Notes under the pieces: generated by a model
Told to the model about the DNA's origin: nothing
Databases searched by the model: none
The model's input: the letters and a program-made list of their open reading frames with translations, nothing else
Program-made: the position numbers and the translations under genes
In this document: in pieces, positions 9,573-17,823 of the stretch
Layout of the letters: each line of letters begins with the position of its first letter
Position numbering within the stretch: position 1 is the first letter of the stretch
Source: Deferribacter autotrophicus
GTDB lineage: Bacteria; Chrysiogenota; Deferribacteres; Deferribacterales; Deferribacteraceae
Direction: 5' to 3'
Assembly (NCBI RefSeq): GCF_008362905.1
Contig: NZ_VFJB01000006.1
Span: forward strand, 186,001 to 250,000
DNA length: 64,000 bases

Positions 9573-9974
9573 ATGCGCGCTATTTGTAAATCTTGTAATA
9601 CTTTTATTGATTTTAAAGAGAAAGGTACAACTGTATGTAAGTCTTGTGGTGCTGAATACAAATATAACAAGAAACCAAATGTTTTTGATGTGAAGCTATT
9701 AAATGGTTTGTTGCTTGAGAAACTATCTTTTAATGATGTTAAGGATGGTATTTTAAACAGTAAGTTTCTCTCAATGGATTATGTGGCTTATGAGTCAAGC
9801 CCGTGGATAAGAATTAAAGATTCTTTGTTCAATGTATTTTTTAAAGATTTACCAAAAATCTCTGGTGGTCAGAATTCTACTTTTTGGAAAATTTTGTTTT
9901 TTATTTCATTTATTTTAAATATAGGGATGTTAGCAGCGTTATATTTATTTAAAATAAAGTTCTTAGGAAATTAG
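9573..9974 (+). CDS. Zinc-ribbon protein with C-terminal membrane anchor
   Basis: A 133-residue protein of unknown function. The N-terminus has two CxxC pairs (CKSC at about 5-8 and CKSC at about 22-25), which should form a small zinc ribbon. A middle charged segment follows, and a single hydrophobic helix (about residues 104-126) lies close to the C-terminus, so the ribbon is probably held at the inner face of the membrane. It sits in the hem-ubi operon 15 bp after ubiX. Nothing links it clearly to haem or quinone synthesis. Confidence 0.75.
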   Translation: MRAICKSCNTFIDFKEKGTTVCKSCGAEYKYNKKPNVFDVKLLNGLLLEKLSFNDVKDGILNSKFLSMDYVAYESSPWIRIKDSLFNVFFKDLPKISGGQNSTFWKILFFISFILNIGMLAALYLFKIKFLGN

Positions 9975-9983
9975 GAGGATATG

Positions 9984-10451
9984 ATGAAGAATGATAAAAC
10001 ATTTGAGTGGTTAAAGGAAACATTTGAAAAAGGTAAATTAGAAGTATCGAAATTAACTAGGATTAGTAAGATCAGGATAGAAATTGCATCTTTGACTAAA
10101 AAAAAGGATGAGAGATTAAAACTATTAGGGAAAAAAGTAGTAGCACTATTGGATGAAGGGGAATTGGTCGAAGAGGAATTAATGGGTGAGTATGAAACCA
10201 TTAAAGAGATTGATGCGAAAATTGATGAGCTTAATGAGTTAGTAGAAGAGATAAAAGCTAAAAAGTATGAGGTGAAGAAAGAAGAGGTTGAAGATTTAGA
10301 AGAAGATATAGAGTATGAAACTGAGATAGAAGAGAGAGTTGAAGAGGAAAAAGGCCAAATAGAAGAATCTCAAATTAGTGAGGAAGAATCTAAAGAATTT
10401 GAAGAAACTGAAGAGGAGAAGAAGAAAAAGGTAAATAAAGATAATGAGTAG
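9984..10451 (+). CDS. Coiled-coil protein, very acidic C-terminus
   Basis: A 155-residue protein without a recognised domain family. Residues about 10-85 have heptad-like spacing of Leu, Ile and Val with many Lys and Glu, as in a coiled coil, and the last 60 residues are mostly Glu and Lys. The ATG at 9984 stands 5 nt after AGGAGG; the adjacent ATG at 9981 is almost on top of it. The 3' end overlaps the next gene by 8 bp. It may be a structural or adaptor protein for the HDOD protein; that is conjecture from position. Confidence 0.7.
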   Translation: MKNDKTFEWLKETFEKGKLEVSKLTRISKIRIEIASLTKKKDERLKLLGKKVVALLDEGELVEEELMGEYETIKEIDAKIDELNELVEEIKAKKYEVKKEEVEDLEEDIEYETEIEERVEEEKGQIEESQISEEESKEFEETEEEKKKKVNKDNE

Positions 10452-11280
10452 AGAGTTGTTGGAAAAGTTAGAGACAATTGAAGATTTGCCAACAATGCCA
10501 CAAACTGCAAAAAAAGTTTTGGATATTTTAAATAAACCGGATTTTTCTTTTGCAGAGTTAGTATCGGTAATATCAAAAGATATGAATATTACAGCTTCTA
10601 TTTTGCGCCTTGCAAATTCTGCTCTTTATTCTCCACGGAATGAAATTAAAAATTTAACTCAAGCCCTTAGTTTTTTAGGTGCTAATAATATAAAAAATTT
10701 AGTAGTAGCATTATCCACAAAAGCTTTATTTGAAAACTTTAAAGCAAGTTTACTTATTCACAAGGTGTGGGAGCATTCTGTGGCTGTAGCCATTTATGCC
10801 AGGATTATATCGTTAAAAACGAATAATAAAGTGAGTGAAGAGACTTTTCTGATAGGGATGTTGCATGATATTGGGGTAATTATAATGAACCAATATATTG
10901 ATAATTATGAGATAATGATAAGTGAAATTTATGGTAGCAATGAATCATTGTATGAAAAAGAGAAAGAGCTTTTTGGTCTTACCCATTCTGAAGTAGGTGC
11001 AAAGTTGGCTGAAATATGGAATCTGCCAGATATTTATTCAGATTCCATACTACATCATCATAATTATACAGAATCTGCACATAAAGATTACTGCATGTTT
11101 ATAGATTATGCTGATAATATAATTAGCAGGAAAGGGATAAATGTTGTAAGCTTTTTTGATGAAGATAAAATAGAGGAAATTGAAAAGTTATTAAATATAG
11201 ATGAAGAAACAGAGCTGGAAATAGAAAATATTTTTGAAGATATCTATGAAAGTGAAAAGGAGTTATTTGCTTTAAAATGA
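10444..11280 (+). CDS. HDOD-domain protein
   Basis: A 278-residue cytoplasmic protein made of an HDOD domain, a relative of HD phosphohydrolases that usually lacks phosphodiesterase activity and takes part in signalling. The typical start LPTMPQTAKKVLDIL, the region ILRLANSALYSP and the segment LHDIGVIIMNQY are present, and SDSILHHHNY matches the later conserved His. A negatively charged tail follows. It overlaps the genes on both sides (8 bp upstream, ATGA downstream), so it is part of the hemE operon. The substrate or signal is unknown. Confidence 0.88.
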   Translation: MSRELLEKLETIEDLPTMPQTAKKVLDILNKPDFSFAELVSVISKDMNITASILRLANSALYSPRNEIKNLTQALSFLGANNIKNLVVALSTKALFENFKASLLIHKVWEHSVAVAIYARIISLKTNNKVSEETFLIGMLHDIGVIIMNQYIDNYEIMISEIYGSNESLYEKEKELFGLTHSEVGAKLAEIWNLPDIYSDSILHHHNYTESAHKDYCMFIDYADNIISRKGINVVSFFDEDKIEEIEKLLNIDEETELEIENIFEDIYESEKELFALK

Positions 11281-11717
11281 AAAAAGTAGTTTTAATACTC
11301 TCATTAATTGCATTATTTGGCTGCACTGTCAGTTTTAATTTTAAAAGTAATAAAAATTTGACTAGAAATTATAATTATTCTCAAAAAAATGCTGACTTTA
11401 TAATTTATTACAATGTAAAAAGAGTTGGCGAGACAAAATCTGTGGAGATTGTATTAAAAAATAACAGAAACTATGTGATGAGTAACTTAAAATTAAGGGT
11501 TAGAGTTAGGAACATTTCTGATAAATATTTTTATATAAACAGGCTTAAGTCTTCGAATATTAAGAAGTTAGTCTTAAATATCCCCTCGGATGTGAAATAC
11601 GTAAATTTTGAGTATGAATACAGTTTAGAACATGATGATAGTTTCATTAATCCAGCTTATCGCATTGATAGGCGTGAATATATTTATAAAGGTAATTTTG
11701 AATTATTAATAAAATAG
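11277..11717 (+). CDS. Small putative lipoprotein
   Basis: A 146-residue exported protein. The N-terminus has a short hydrophobic signal ending in LIALFGC, a lipobox with Cys16 as the likely acylated residue. The rest is basic and rich in beta-strand-forming residues, with no recognised domain. The start codon overlaps the HDOD stop (ATGA), so it is the last gene of the operon. It has no visible terminator; the next 220 bp hold only repeat-like and pyrimidine-rich sequence. Confidence 0.72.
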   Translation: MKKVVLILSLIALFGCTVSFNFKSNKNLTRNYNYSQKNADFIIYYNVKRVGETKSVEIVLKNNRNYVMSNLKLRVRVRNISDKYFYINRLKSSNIKKLVLNIPSDVKYVNFEYEYSLEHDDSFINPAYRIDRREYIYKGNFELLIK

Positions 11718-11833
11718 CTATATAAATGTGAAGGTGAGAGTAAGGCGAGTAAGTAGAAAAAGTTCAAGATTCAAAATTCATCATTCATCATTTTCCTATT
11801 CTTCTCAACCTTAACCTCAGCCTATTTTAAACC

Positions 11834-11861
11834 TTGAACATTGAACTTTGAACCTTGAACA
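11834..11861. repeat. Four TTGAACN heptads
   Basis: Exactly four consecutive 7-mers, TTGAACA, TTGAACT, TTGAACC and TTGAACA, in a 224-bp intergenic stretch (11718-11941) that otherwise holds degenerate heptads (11760-11785) and a pyrimidine-rich tract. They are the reverse complement of the GTTCAAN repeats at 5411-5537 and 56984-57011. Confidence 0.7.
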
Positions 11862-11941
11862 TACCATATTTTCACTTTTTCCCTCTTTCCTATCTCCCTA
11901 TTTCTCTATTTCCTTACTTTTTTTATATTGTGTTATTTCGT

Positions 11942-12658
11942 TTATGGGACAAAAATATGTAAAGGCTCTATAACTTCTTTATCCTTTTCAAAGGCCATTT
12001 CTATATCCACAAACATTCTTCTTTTTAATTCGGCGTAAATACCTCTTGCTTTATTAAAAGATTTTGCAAATTCAAAAGTTAAACCCTTTAACTGCTCCAA
12101 GTTATCAGTAGCTTTATGAATAACACCCATTTCTTCAAGCTCTTTTGCAGTGTATCTATTTCCTGTAAAAACTATCTCTTGAAATTTTTGGTATGGAATG
12201 GCTTTTTTAGCAAAAGCAATCATAGAAGGTAGAAAAGGAATTTTTACATCTACTTCTGGAAAACAGAAAAATCCTCTATCATTTCTCATAAATCTAAAAT
12301 CACAGCAACATGAAAGGAGTGCACCGTTTCCAAAAGCATGACCTGTAATTTCGGCGATGGTGGGGATTGGATAGAAAATTATTTTTTTGAATACATCATT
12401 CATCGTATATAAAAATTGTTTCACAGAATTGTAATTTTTAGAAAAAAATTCTTTTTGTATCCATTCCACATGAACCCCTTGAGACCAGTTTTTTTCATCA
12501 CTTGAGGTTATTATTAAAGCTTTTACATTTACATCTTTTTCAACCTCTTCCAATGCCTGTAAAAACTGAGATGCAAATTCTAAGTCTTGTTTATTTTCAC
12601 CATTGTCCATAATTATATATGCAACAGTCTCTTTTTTTTCTATTTTAAATCTTTCCAT
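11942..12658 (-). CDS. Enoyl-CoA hydratase/isomerase family protein
   Basis: A 238-residue crotonase-fold protein acting on an acyl-CoA. The oxyanion-hole regions can be seen as NWSQGVHVEW (near 56-66) and ITGHAFGNGALLSCCCDFRF (near 103-122). The catalytic Glu pair of true hydratases is not evident; the arrangement resembles the delta3,delta2-enoyl-CoA isomerase branch. The substrate cannot be assigned. It follows the other crotonase gene by 2 bp, with AGGGGGTAAAG directly before the ATG, so both are cotranscribed. The pair may act in beta-oxidation or in degradation of an aromatic or branched acid. Confidence 0.82.
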   Translation of the reverse strand: MERFKIEKKETVAYIIMDNGENKQDLEFASQFLQALEEVEKDVNVKALIITSSDEKNWSQGVHVEWIQKEFFSKNYNSVKQFLYTMNDVFKKIIFYPIPTIAEITGHAFGNGALLSCCCDFRFMRNDRGFFCFPEVDVKIPFLPSMIAFAKKAIPYQKFQEIVFTGNRYTAKELEEMGVIHKATDNLEQLKGLTFEFAKSFNKARGIYAELKRRMFVDIEMAFEKDKEVIEPLHIFVP

Positions 12659-12660
12659 CT

Positions 12661-13458
12661 TTACCCCCTGTTCTTCAACATTTTTTGTAAGTTATTGTTT
12701 ACGTCAAGAAAATCTAAAAATGACGAATTGTGAGTTGCAATTGCGTCAAGCTCTCTTTCGATTATATGTTTATTAAGATTGTTTATGAATTTTTTGGAGC
12801 CTGAAACTGCATCTTTGGGATTATCTGCAATTGTTTTTGCTATATTAAAAACTTTCTTAAGCAGTTCTTCTTTGGAATCAAATACTTCATTTAACAGCTG
12901 TATATCTTTTGCTTTTGTAGCATCTATATCCATACCAGTATAGGCAAGATATTTTGTATTTCCAAAGCCAATGATATAGGGAAGTCTCTGAAGACTTCCT
13001 AAATCAGCAATAATCCCTAGCTTTGTTTCACGAAGTGAAAAAATAGCATCCTTAGAAGCAAATCTCAGATCACAGGCTGCAATAAAATCAAGGGCACCCC
13101 CTATACAGTATCCATTTACTGCAGCTATATATATATTCTTTCCATTTTCCATTAAATTCATGCCAATCTGCATTTCTTTGATTAAGTTGTATAGTTTTTC
13201 TCGTTTTGATTTAATGTCAGTATTCATTAAATCTGGAAAATTTGTAGCAAAATTAAAGATATCAAGTCCAATGGAAAAGTGTTTTCCTAAAGAGTAAAAG
13301 ACAACAGCAGCAATTGAAGAGTCATTTTCTGCCATATTCACAATTTCTGGCAATTCTTTGAAAAAATCCCATGTGAGAGCATTCATATTTTCATCGTTGT
13401 TGAAAAAAACTTTTAGTATTGCACTATCTTTTTCATATTTGAAAAATTTAAATTCCAT
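12661..13458 (-). CDS. Enoyl-CoA hydratase/isomerase, dienoyl-CoA isomerase-like
   Basis: A 265-residue crotonase-fold protein. The first oxyanion-hole segment is GKHFSIGLDIFNF (near 63-75) and the second is NGYCIGGALDFIAACDLRFA (near 108-127). The segment LGIIADLGSLQRLP (near 146-159) matches the family of delta3,5-delta2,4-dienoyl-CoA isomerases, whose catalytic Asp lies in AADVGTLQRLP, so double-bond shifting is a fair guess. The ATG follows AGGGG. It is the first gene of the pair. Upstream, 13459-13631 is intergenic and holds no gene. Confidence 0.85.
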   Translation of the reverse strand: MEFKFFKYEKDSAILKVFFNNDENMNALTWDFFKELPEIVNMAENDSSIAAVVFYSLGKHFSIGLDIFNFATNFPDLMNTDIKSKREKLYNLIKEMQIGMNLMENGKNIYIAAVNGYCIGGALDFIAACDLRFASKDAIFSLRETKLGIIADLGSLQRLPYIIGFGNTKYLAYTGMDIDATKAKDIQLLNEVFDSKEELLKKVFNIAKTIADNPKDAVSGSKKFINNLNKHIIERELDAIATHNSSFLDFLDVNNNLQKMLKNRG

Positions 13459-13631
13459 CGATAACCCCTGAATAATTGTTTAAGTTTTTAATAACCATGT
13501 TTTATTGCAAATAAAACAATATGTCAATCAGTATTTTCTTTTACGAGAAGGTTAATTGACTGATGTTTTTAAGGGTATTAAAGGTAATAAGGGTTGTATG
13601 GGTTATATAGGTATTAGGGGAGATATGGAAA

Positions 13632-15152
13632 TTATTTTATAGGCAGTTTGATTATGAAGAGTGTATATTTATTTTTTTCAGATTTGACAATTATTTCACC
13701 GTTTAGGTTATCTACGATTCTTTTGACTATACTTAATCCAAGACCAGAGCCAGGATATTGTCTTTTAATATCTGATATGCGGTAAAACCTTTTGAAAATA
13801 TTCTCAGTTTCGCCTTCAGGAATACCTATACCAGTATCTTTTACTGAGAGAATTAAATAGTCATCTTCAAACTTTGTTGATATCTCTATTGACCCATTTT
13901 CTTTATTATATTTAATAGCATTAGAAATGAGATTGGATAAAAGAAATTCCATTAGAGTAGGATCTGAGTAAAAGGTTTTAACATCTATGTTTTTAATAAT
14001 TTTTAACTGTTTATTTTCTATTTCCATTTTAAATTTTGATAATACGTATTCAATAAGATTTTCTACATCTACTTCATCATCCATAAAGTCGTAAGTTGCG
14101 TATTCTAATTTGTTCAAAAGGATAATTTTGTCAAAAAGGTCTTTTAAAATCCTAGAGTTTCTGAGAATTATTTCTAGACATCTTTCTATTTGTGCACTGT
14201 TCTGACTATTTTGGATAATATCTGTGCAGGAGATTAGTTTTGTAAGAGGAGTTCTTACTTCGTGGGCTAATGAATCAATAATATCCGATTTGAATTGATT
14301 CATTTTTTTAAGGTTTTCGTTAGTTTTTTTAAGTTCTTCTAGGGCTATGGCGTATTTACCTACCGCCTGATTTATTTTATATTTTAACTCATTTTCATGG
14401 CTTTTCAGCTCTTTTATCATCATATTAAAAGCTTTAGCCAAATCTTCAAATTCATCCTTGGTTTTTAAATCAACAAAAATATTAAAGTTACGTTTTTCTA
14501 CTTCTCTTGTGGCTTGTTCAAGAGATTTTAAAGGATTTAGAACACTTCTTTTTAACAGTACAATCAAGATGAAATTGAGAAAAAGATACATTGTTATTCC
14601 TGAAATAATAAAAAGGATAAGTTGCTGTCGTAGATTGAGAATTATATCTTTTAACGGGATAAAAACAGAGATTCCTCCTCGTAATTCACCTACTTTATAT
14701 CCTTGATAATGATGGCATTGTATGCAAGATTGATTAATATAAAGTGGAGCCATATAACGATAAACCTTACCGTATTCTTTATCAAATTCAATCCTTTCAA
14801 CTTCTTTCTTCCCTTCTTTAAAAAGTTTTAGTGCATATTTTTCAAATTCATCAGGTTTGTTTTGTGGATTAACCAATCTGTCACTGGTAATGTGAAATCT
14901 GAAATTGGACATTCTTTTAGCGTATTGTGAAAGTTCTTTTGTTGCCACTGCAGGAACAGGTTTAATTTTATCCCTATTTTCTGCAACCCATTGCCTGGTA
15001 ATAAGTATCATGTTAAACAGAGTTTTTGCCTGAATTTTTGCTTGTTTCATGATTAGCTGTTTCTGATTGTGCCATAAAATTAAATAAAAAGGGGCTAAAA
15101 TAAGTAAAATGGCAATATTAAGTGAAATGATGATTTTAGCAGTTATTTTCAT
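13632..15152 (-). CDS. Sensor histidine kinase with periplasmic c-type haem domain
   Basis: Inner-membrane sensor of 506 residues. After an N-terminal helix (about 9-27) comes a periplasmic domain of the Tll0287-like type (DUF3365) containing one haem motif, CIQCH (near residue 146). A second membrane helix (about 177-199), a HAMP domain, a coiled coil, a HisKA domain with LAHEVRTPLTKL, and a GHKL ATPase with N, G1 (DTGIGIP) and G2 (GSGLGLSIV) boxes follow. A bound haem suggests sensing of redox state, NO or another ligand. It follows the OmpR-type regulator by 12 bp and both are downstream of napH in the same orientation, so it is likely the sensor for nitrate/nitrite respiration. The signal is inferred. 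Confidence 0.9.
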   Translation of the reverse strand: MKITAKIIISLNIAILLILAPFYLILWHNQKQLIMKQAKIQAKTLFNMILITRQWVAENRDKIKPVPAVATKELSQYAKRMSNFRFHITSDRLVNPQNKPDEFEKYALKLFKEGKKEVERIEFDKEYGKVYRYMAPLYINQSCIQCHHYQGYKVGELRGGISVFIPLKDIILNLRQQLILFIISGITMYLFLNFILIVLLKRSVLNPLKSLEQATREVEKRNFNIFVDLKTKDEFEDLAKAFNMMIKELKSHENELKYKINQAVGKYAIALEELKKTNENLKKMNQFKSDIIDSLAHEVRTPLTKLISCTDIIQNSQNSAQIERCLEIILRNSRILKDLFDKIILLNKLEYATYDFMDDEVDVENLIEYVLSKFKMEIENKQLKIIKNIDVKTFYSDPTLMEFLLSNLISNAIKYNKENGSIEISTKFEDDYLILSVKDTGIGIPEGETENIFKRFYRISDIKRQYPGSGLGLSIVKRIVDNLNGEIIVKSEKNKYTLFIIKLPIK

Positions 15153-15164
15153 TTTATGTATATC

Positions 15165-15848
15165 TTAGCACTCAAATTTATAACCAACTCCAGGTACAGT
15201 TTTTATAAAATATGGCTTTTTAGGATTTTTTTCTATTTTTTGTCTCAAATGCTGAATATGAACGTCAAGGGTTCTTGACCAGCGATATAGGGAATCATCT
15301 CCCCAAATTTCTTTTATTATTTCATCTCTCTTTATATTTTTCCCTGCATTTTTTACAAGGAAACTTAAAATTTCCAGCTCTTTTTTGGTCAATTCGATAT
15401 GTTTCCCATCTTTAAAACATAACCCTTCTTCCAGATTTATTTCAAATGGGGGGTATGAAATTATCTTATCATTTATATTTGTGTTTTTCGCTCTTCTTAG
15501 TACCGCTTTTATTCTGGCTAATAATTCAATTTTTTCAAATGGTTTGGTAATGTAATCATCACAACCGTATTCAAAACAAAGGACTTTGTTAGAAACAGTT
15601 TCTTTTGCTGTTAAAACAATGATGGGGGTATCATATTTTTCTCTAATTTTTTTACATAGATGTTCGCCGTCAATGTCAGGTAAGCCTAAGTCTAATAGAA
15701 TCAAATCGTAGCAGTTGTTTTGGAGAAGATTAAAGCCAGTAATTCCATTTTGAGCAGTGACTACTTTAAAATCTTCCATTTCAAGAAAAAGCTTTAAAAT
15801 TTCAAGAATTTCAAGATCATCATCAATAATCAAAATTTTTTTCTTCAT
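15165..15848 (-). CDS. OmpR/PhoB-family response regulator
   Basis: A 227-residue DNA-binding regulator. The receiver has the acidic triad DDD at residues 9-11, the phosphoacceptor Asp53 in LLDLGLPD, and the conserved Thr (VLTAKE) and Lys (ITKPFE). The C-terminal winged helix is of the OmpR type, with ELTKKELEILSFL and RTLDVHIQHLRQKIE. It lies between napH and the haem-containing kinase, 43 bp after napH, probably in the nap operon. The GTAAA repeats with one-turn spacing in the nap-hao divergent promoter region are candidate binding sites, because OmpR-type proteins bind direct repeats of about 10 bp period. Confidence 0.92.
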   Translation of the reverse strand: MKKKILIIDDDLEILEILKLFLEMEDFKVVTAQNGITGFNLLQNNCYDLILLDLGLPDIDGEHLCKKIREKYDTPIIVLTAKETVSNKVLCFEYGCDDYITKPFEKIELLARIKAVLRRAKNTNINDKIISYPPFEINLEEGLCFKDGKHIELTKKELEILSFLVKNAGKNIKRDEIIKEIWGDDSLYRWSRTLDVHIQHLRQKIEKNPKKPYFIKTVPGVGYKFEC

Positions 15849-15891
15849 ACAGGTATTTTAGAAAATCAAATATTACTTATCAAGATTAAAT

Positions 15892-16701
15892 TTAAAAAAA
15901 TCTAAATTTTAATGTATCTTCTTTTTTATTATCCGGACACACATCTACACATTTACCGCAATTATGACAAAGATAATTATTTCCATCAGTCATAGGATTG
16001 ATACCCATAGGACAGCTTTTTATACATCTTAAACAATTGCTACAGCTTTCTTTTGTTTTTACTATATGAAGCCCTTTTTTGGTACGAAAAATAGATAAAA
16101 AAGTCCCGGTAGGGCAAAAGTATCTACACCAGAAAAAGTTTCCTAACAAAATTTCAATAATTAACAAAATGAGAATAAAGACTATTTCAAAGGTGAAATA
16201 ATGAAATTTTATTAAAACGAGGGCTTGGGATGAGATAATACCAGGCGCTGATATAAGATTTAATAAAGGGATTCCAACGACCCCTGTTATGAAAAGTCCG
16301 CTTATTAGAAAACTAAATCTAAAAATATTAACTTTATTGGTTTTGTTATAAGTTTTTAATTTATTTTTCTTTTTTATTCTTAATTTTATTCTTATGGAAT
16401 TTAAAAGTTCAACTAAAAAATGGTAAGGACACATCCAGCTACACCAAATTCTGCCTAAAATAAACATTAGAAGTACAGGTATTATGATAGAGACAAACAT
16501 GGTGAGTACAAAATGCTTAGAGACAAGAAAAGCTTGGAAGATGGCCAAAGGGTCAGCGATAGCGATATCTCCCACATCTAAAGAATAAAAAGTCCCCTTT
16601 ATAAAGTTGATTCCAATAATATTCAACATGGGGATTAAAAACATTAAGATAAAGACAAACGTTTGGGTTAATCGTCTATATTTTGTAATTTTATTTTTCA
16701 T
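15892..16701 (-). CDS. napH: NapH-type membrane iron-sulfur protein
   Basis: A 269-residue inner-membrane protein with about four hydrophobic helices, CSWMCPYHF and CRYFCPTG (CxxxCP motifs of NapH/NosR-type proteins), and two C-terminal 4Fe-4S clusters (CSNCLRCIKSCP and CHNCGKCVDVCP). In known systems NapH with NapG oxidises quinol and passes electrons to the periplasmic NapA. Since no napC is seen here, the NapGH route may be the only one. The start at 16701 overlaps the napG stop (ATGA). Confidence 0.92.
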   Translation of the reverse strand: MKNKITKYRRLTQTFVFILMFLIPMLNIIGINFIKGTFYSLDVGDIAIADPLAIFQAFLVSKHFVLTMFVSIIIPVLLMFILGRIWCSWMCPYHFLVELLNSIRIKLRIKKKNKLKTYNKTNKVNIFRFSFLISGLFITGVVGIPLLNLISAPGIISSQALVLIKFHYFTFEIVFILILLIIEILLGNFFWCRYFCPTGTFLSIFRTKKGLHIVKTKESCSNCLRCIKSCPMGINPMTDGNNYLCHNCGKCVDVCPDNKKEDTLKFRFF

Positions 16702-17462
16702 TCTTGTTCTTCCCATTCATCAATTGTTTCTTGAACATCAAAATTAGATTCAAAGGTAGGTTTTTCACCGAAAGAGGATATACTTTCTTTTTTTTTGACC
16801 TCTATTTCCGTTTTTTCTGCCATTGTATCTTTTATTGTTTTAGATCTCTTTTGAGCTTGGATCTTTAGTTTTCTATAATAGAATCCAGCCAATTCTTTTT
16901 CTTCCATCCCTTTTGGGATGATATTTACTGATTTTGGGGTTGTAGGGCATTTTTCCGTACAAACGCCACAACCAGTACAAGAATCAGTGATTACTGGTAA
17001 AATAAAATGTTCCATTACAATGGCAGTATCTCTGAGTGGGCATACATCATAACAGATACTACATAAAAGGGCATCTTCACTTACACCTTTTTCTTCATCA
17101 ATGAAATATTTGAAATTCAAACAGGTTTCCTGATTAATTATAGCAATCCCTATTTCTACCTGTTCAGGTTTTGTTATATTGTTATCCAAAGCACCAGTCG
17201 GACAAACTGTAGGGCATTTCATACAAAGATAACACCCTTTTTCTTCGGCGAAAATGTACGGGGTACCTATTTGTAATCTTTCAAAAACATCAGCTCTTTT
17301 AATGGAATCATATGGGCACACTTCTATACAACGTGCACATCTAATACATAATTCCATAAATTTGGATTCTTCTTGCGCACCTGGAGGGCGCATTCTATTT
17401 TTTTTAAAAAAACCTTTAAATGGATTACGGTTTAGGAAATTTTTTAAATCATCAATTTTCAT
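16698..17462 (-). CDS. napG: NapG-type ferredoxin
   Basis: A polyferredoxin of about 254 residues with four 4Fe-4S binding sites, in order CIRCARCIEVCP, CYLCMKCPTVCP, a Cys-rich variant around CSICYDVCP, and CTGCGVCTEKCP. It should carry electrons between the NapH membrane subunit and NapM/NapA. No twin-arginine signal is evident at the N-terminus, which is unusual since NapG is normally periplasmic; it may start further upstream or be carried by a partner. The tail after about 190 is charged. The ATG at 17462 overlaps the napD end; a GTG 21 bp earlier is an alternative and neither has a strong ribosome site. Confidence 0.88.
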   Translation of the reverse strand: MKIDDLKNFLNRNPFKGFFKKNRMRPPGAQEESKFMELCIRCARCIEVCPYDSIKRADVFERLQIGTPYIFAEEKGCYLCMKCPTVCPTGALDNNITKPEQVEIGIAIINQETCLNFKYFIDEEKGVSEDALLCSICYDVCPLRDTAIVMEHFILPVITDSCTGCGVCTEKCPTTPKSVNIIPKGMEEKELAGFYYRKLKIQAQKRSKTIKDTMAEKTEIEVKKKESISSFGEKPTFESNFDVQETIDEWEEQE

Positions 17463-17772
17463 TGGTCGTTTTTCTTCTTTCACTTTTTGAAAAACCTGAT
17501 AAATCAGGTTTTTCCCCTGTTTTCAAAATTCTTTCTACTTCTTCTTCAAAATGTAGATAATGTGGTGAAACATCAATTATATATTCATGCTGTTTTAATT
17601 CATTTATAAGCTTTTCTATCTGTTTATCAGTTTCAGCTTCAATGGTTACTACTATAAGTTGGTCATCATCTGATTTTGTGAATACGGTTATTTCTTTATA
17701 TTGTAAAATAAACTTTTCTACTTCTTTAATTTGTTTATCTTTTACAAAAATTATACATCCACAATATAGCAT
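17452..17772 (-). CDS. napD: NapD-type chaperone
   Basis: A 106-residue cytoplasmic chaperone that in other bacteria binds the Tat signal of NapA during cofactor insertion. The protein has a ferredoxin-like beta-alpha-beta pattern and the segments CGCIIFVKDK and LIVVTIEAETDKQIEKLIN. Its position between napA and napG supports the assignment. The ATG at 17772 has a strong GGGAGGA site just upstream; in-frame codons further upstream cover the hairpin between napA and napD and are unlikely to be translated. Confidence 0.8.
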   Translation of the reverse strand: MLYCGCIIFVKDKQIKEVEKFILQYKEITVFTKSDDDQLIVVTIEAETDKQIEKLINELKQHEYIIDVSPHYLHFEEEVERILKTGEKPDLSGFSKSERRKTTNEN

Positions 17773-17797
17773 ATTTAATTCCTCCCAAAATGGAAAA

Positions 17798-17815
17798 GGG
17801 CTCCATTTGGAGCCC
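17798..17815 (-). terminator. Intercistronic hairpin between napA and napD
   Basis: Perfect 8-bp stem GGGCTCCA/TGGAGCCC with a 2-nt loop, followed on the minus strand by TTTTCC. The T run is short, so it may be a partial terminator or an mRNA stabiliser that lowers expression of napDGH relative to napMA. Confidence 0.6.
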
Positions 17816-17823
17816 AATTTTAT

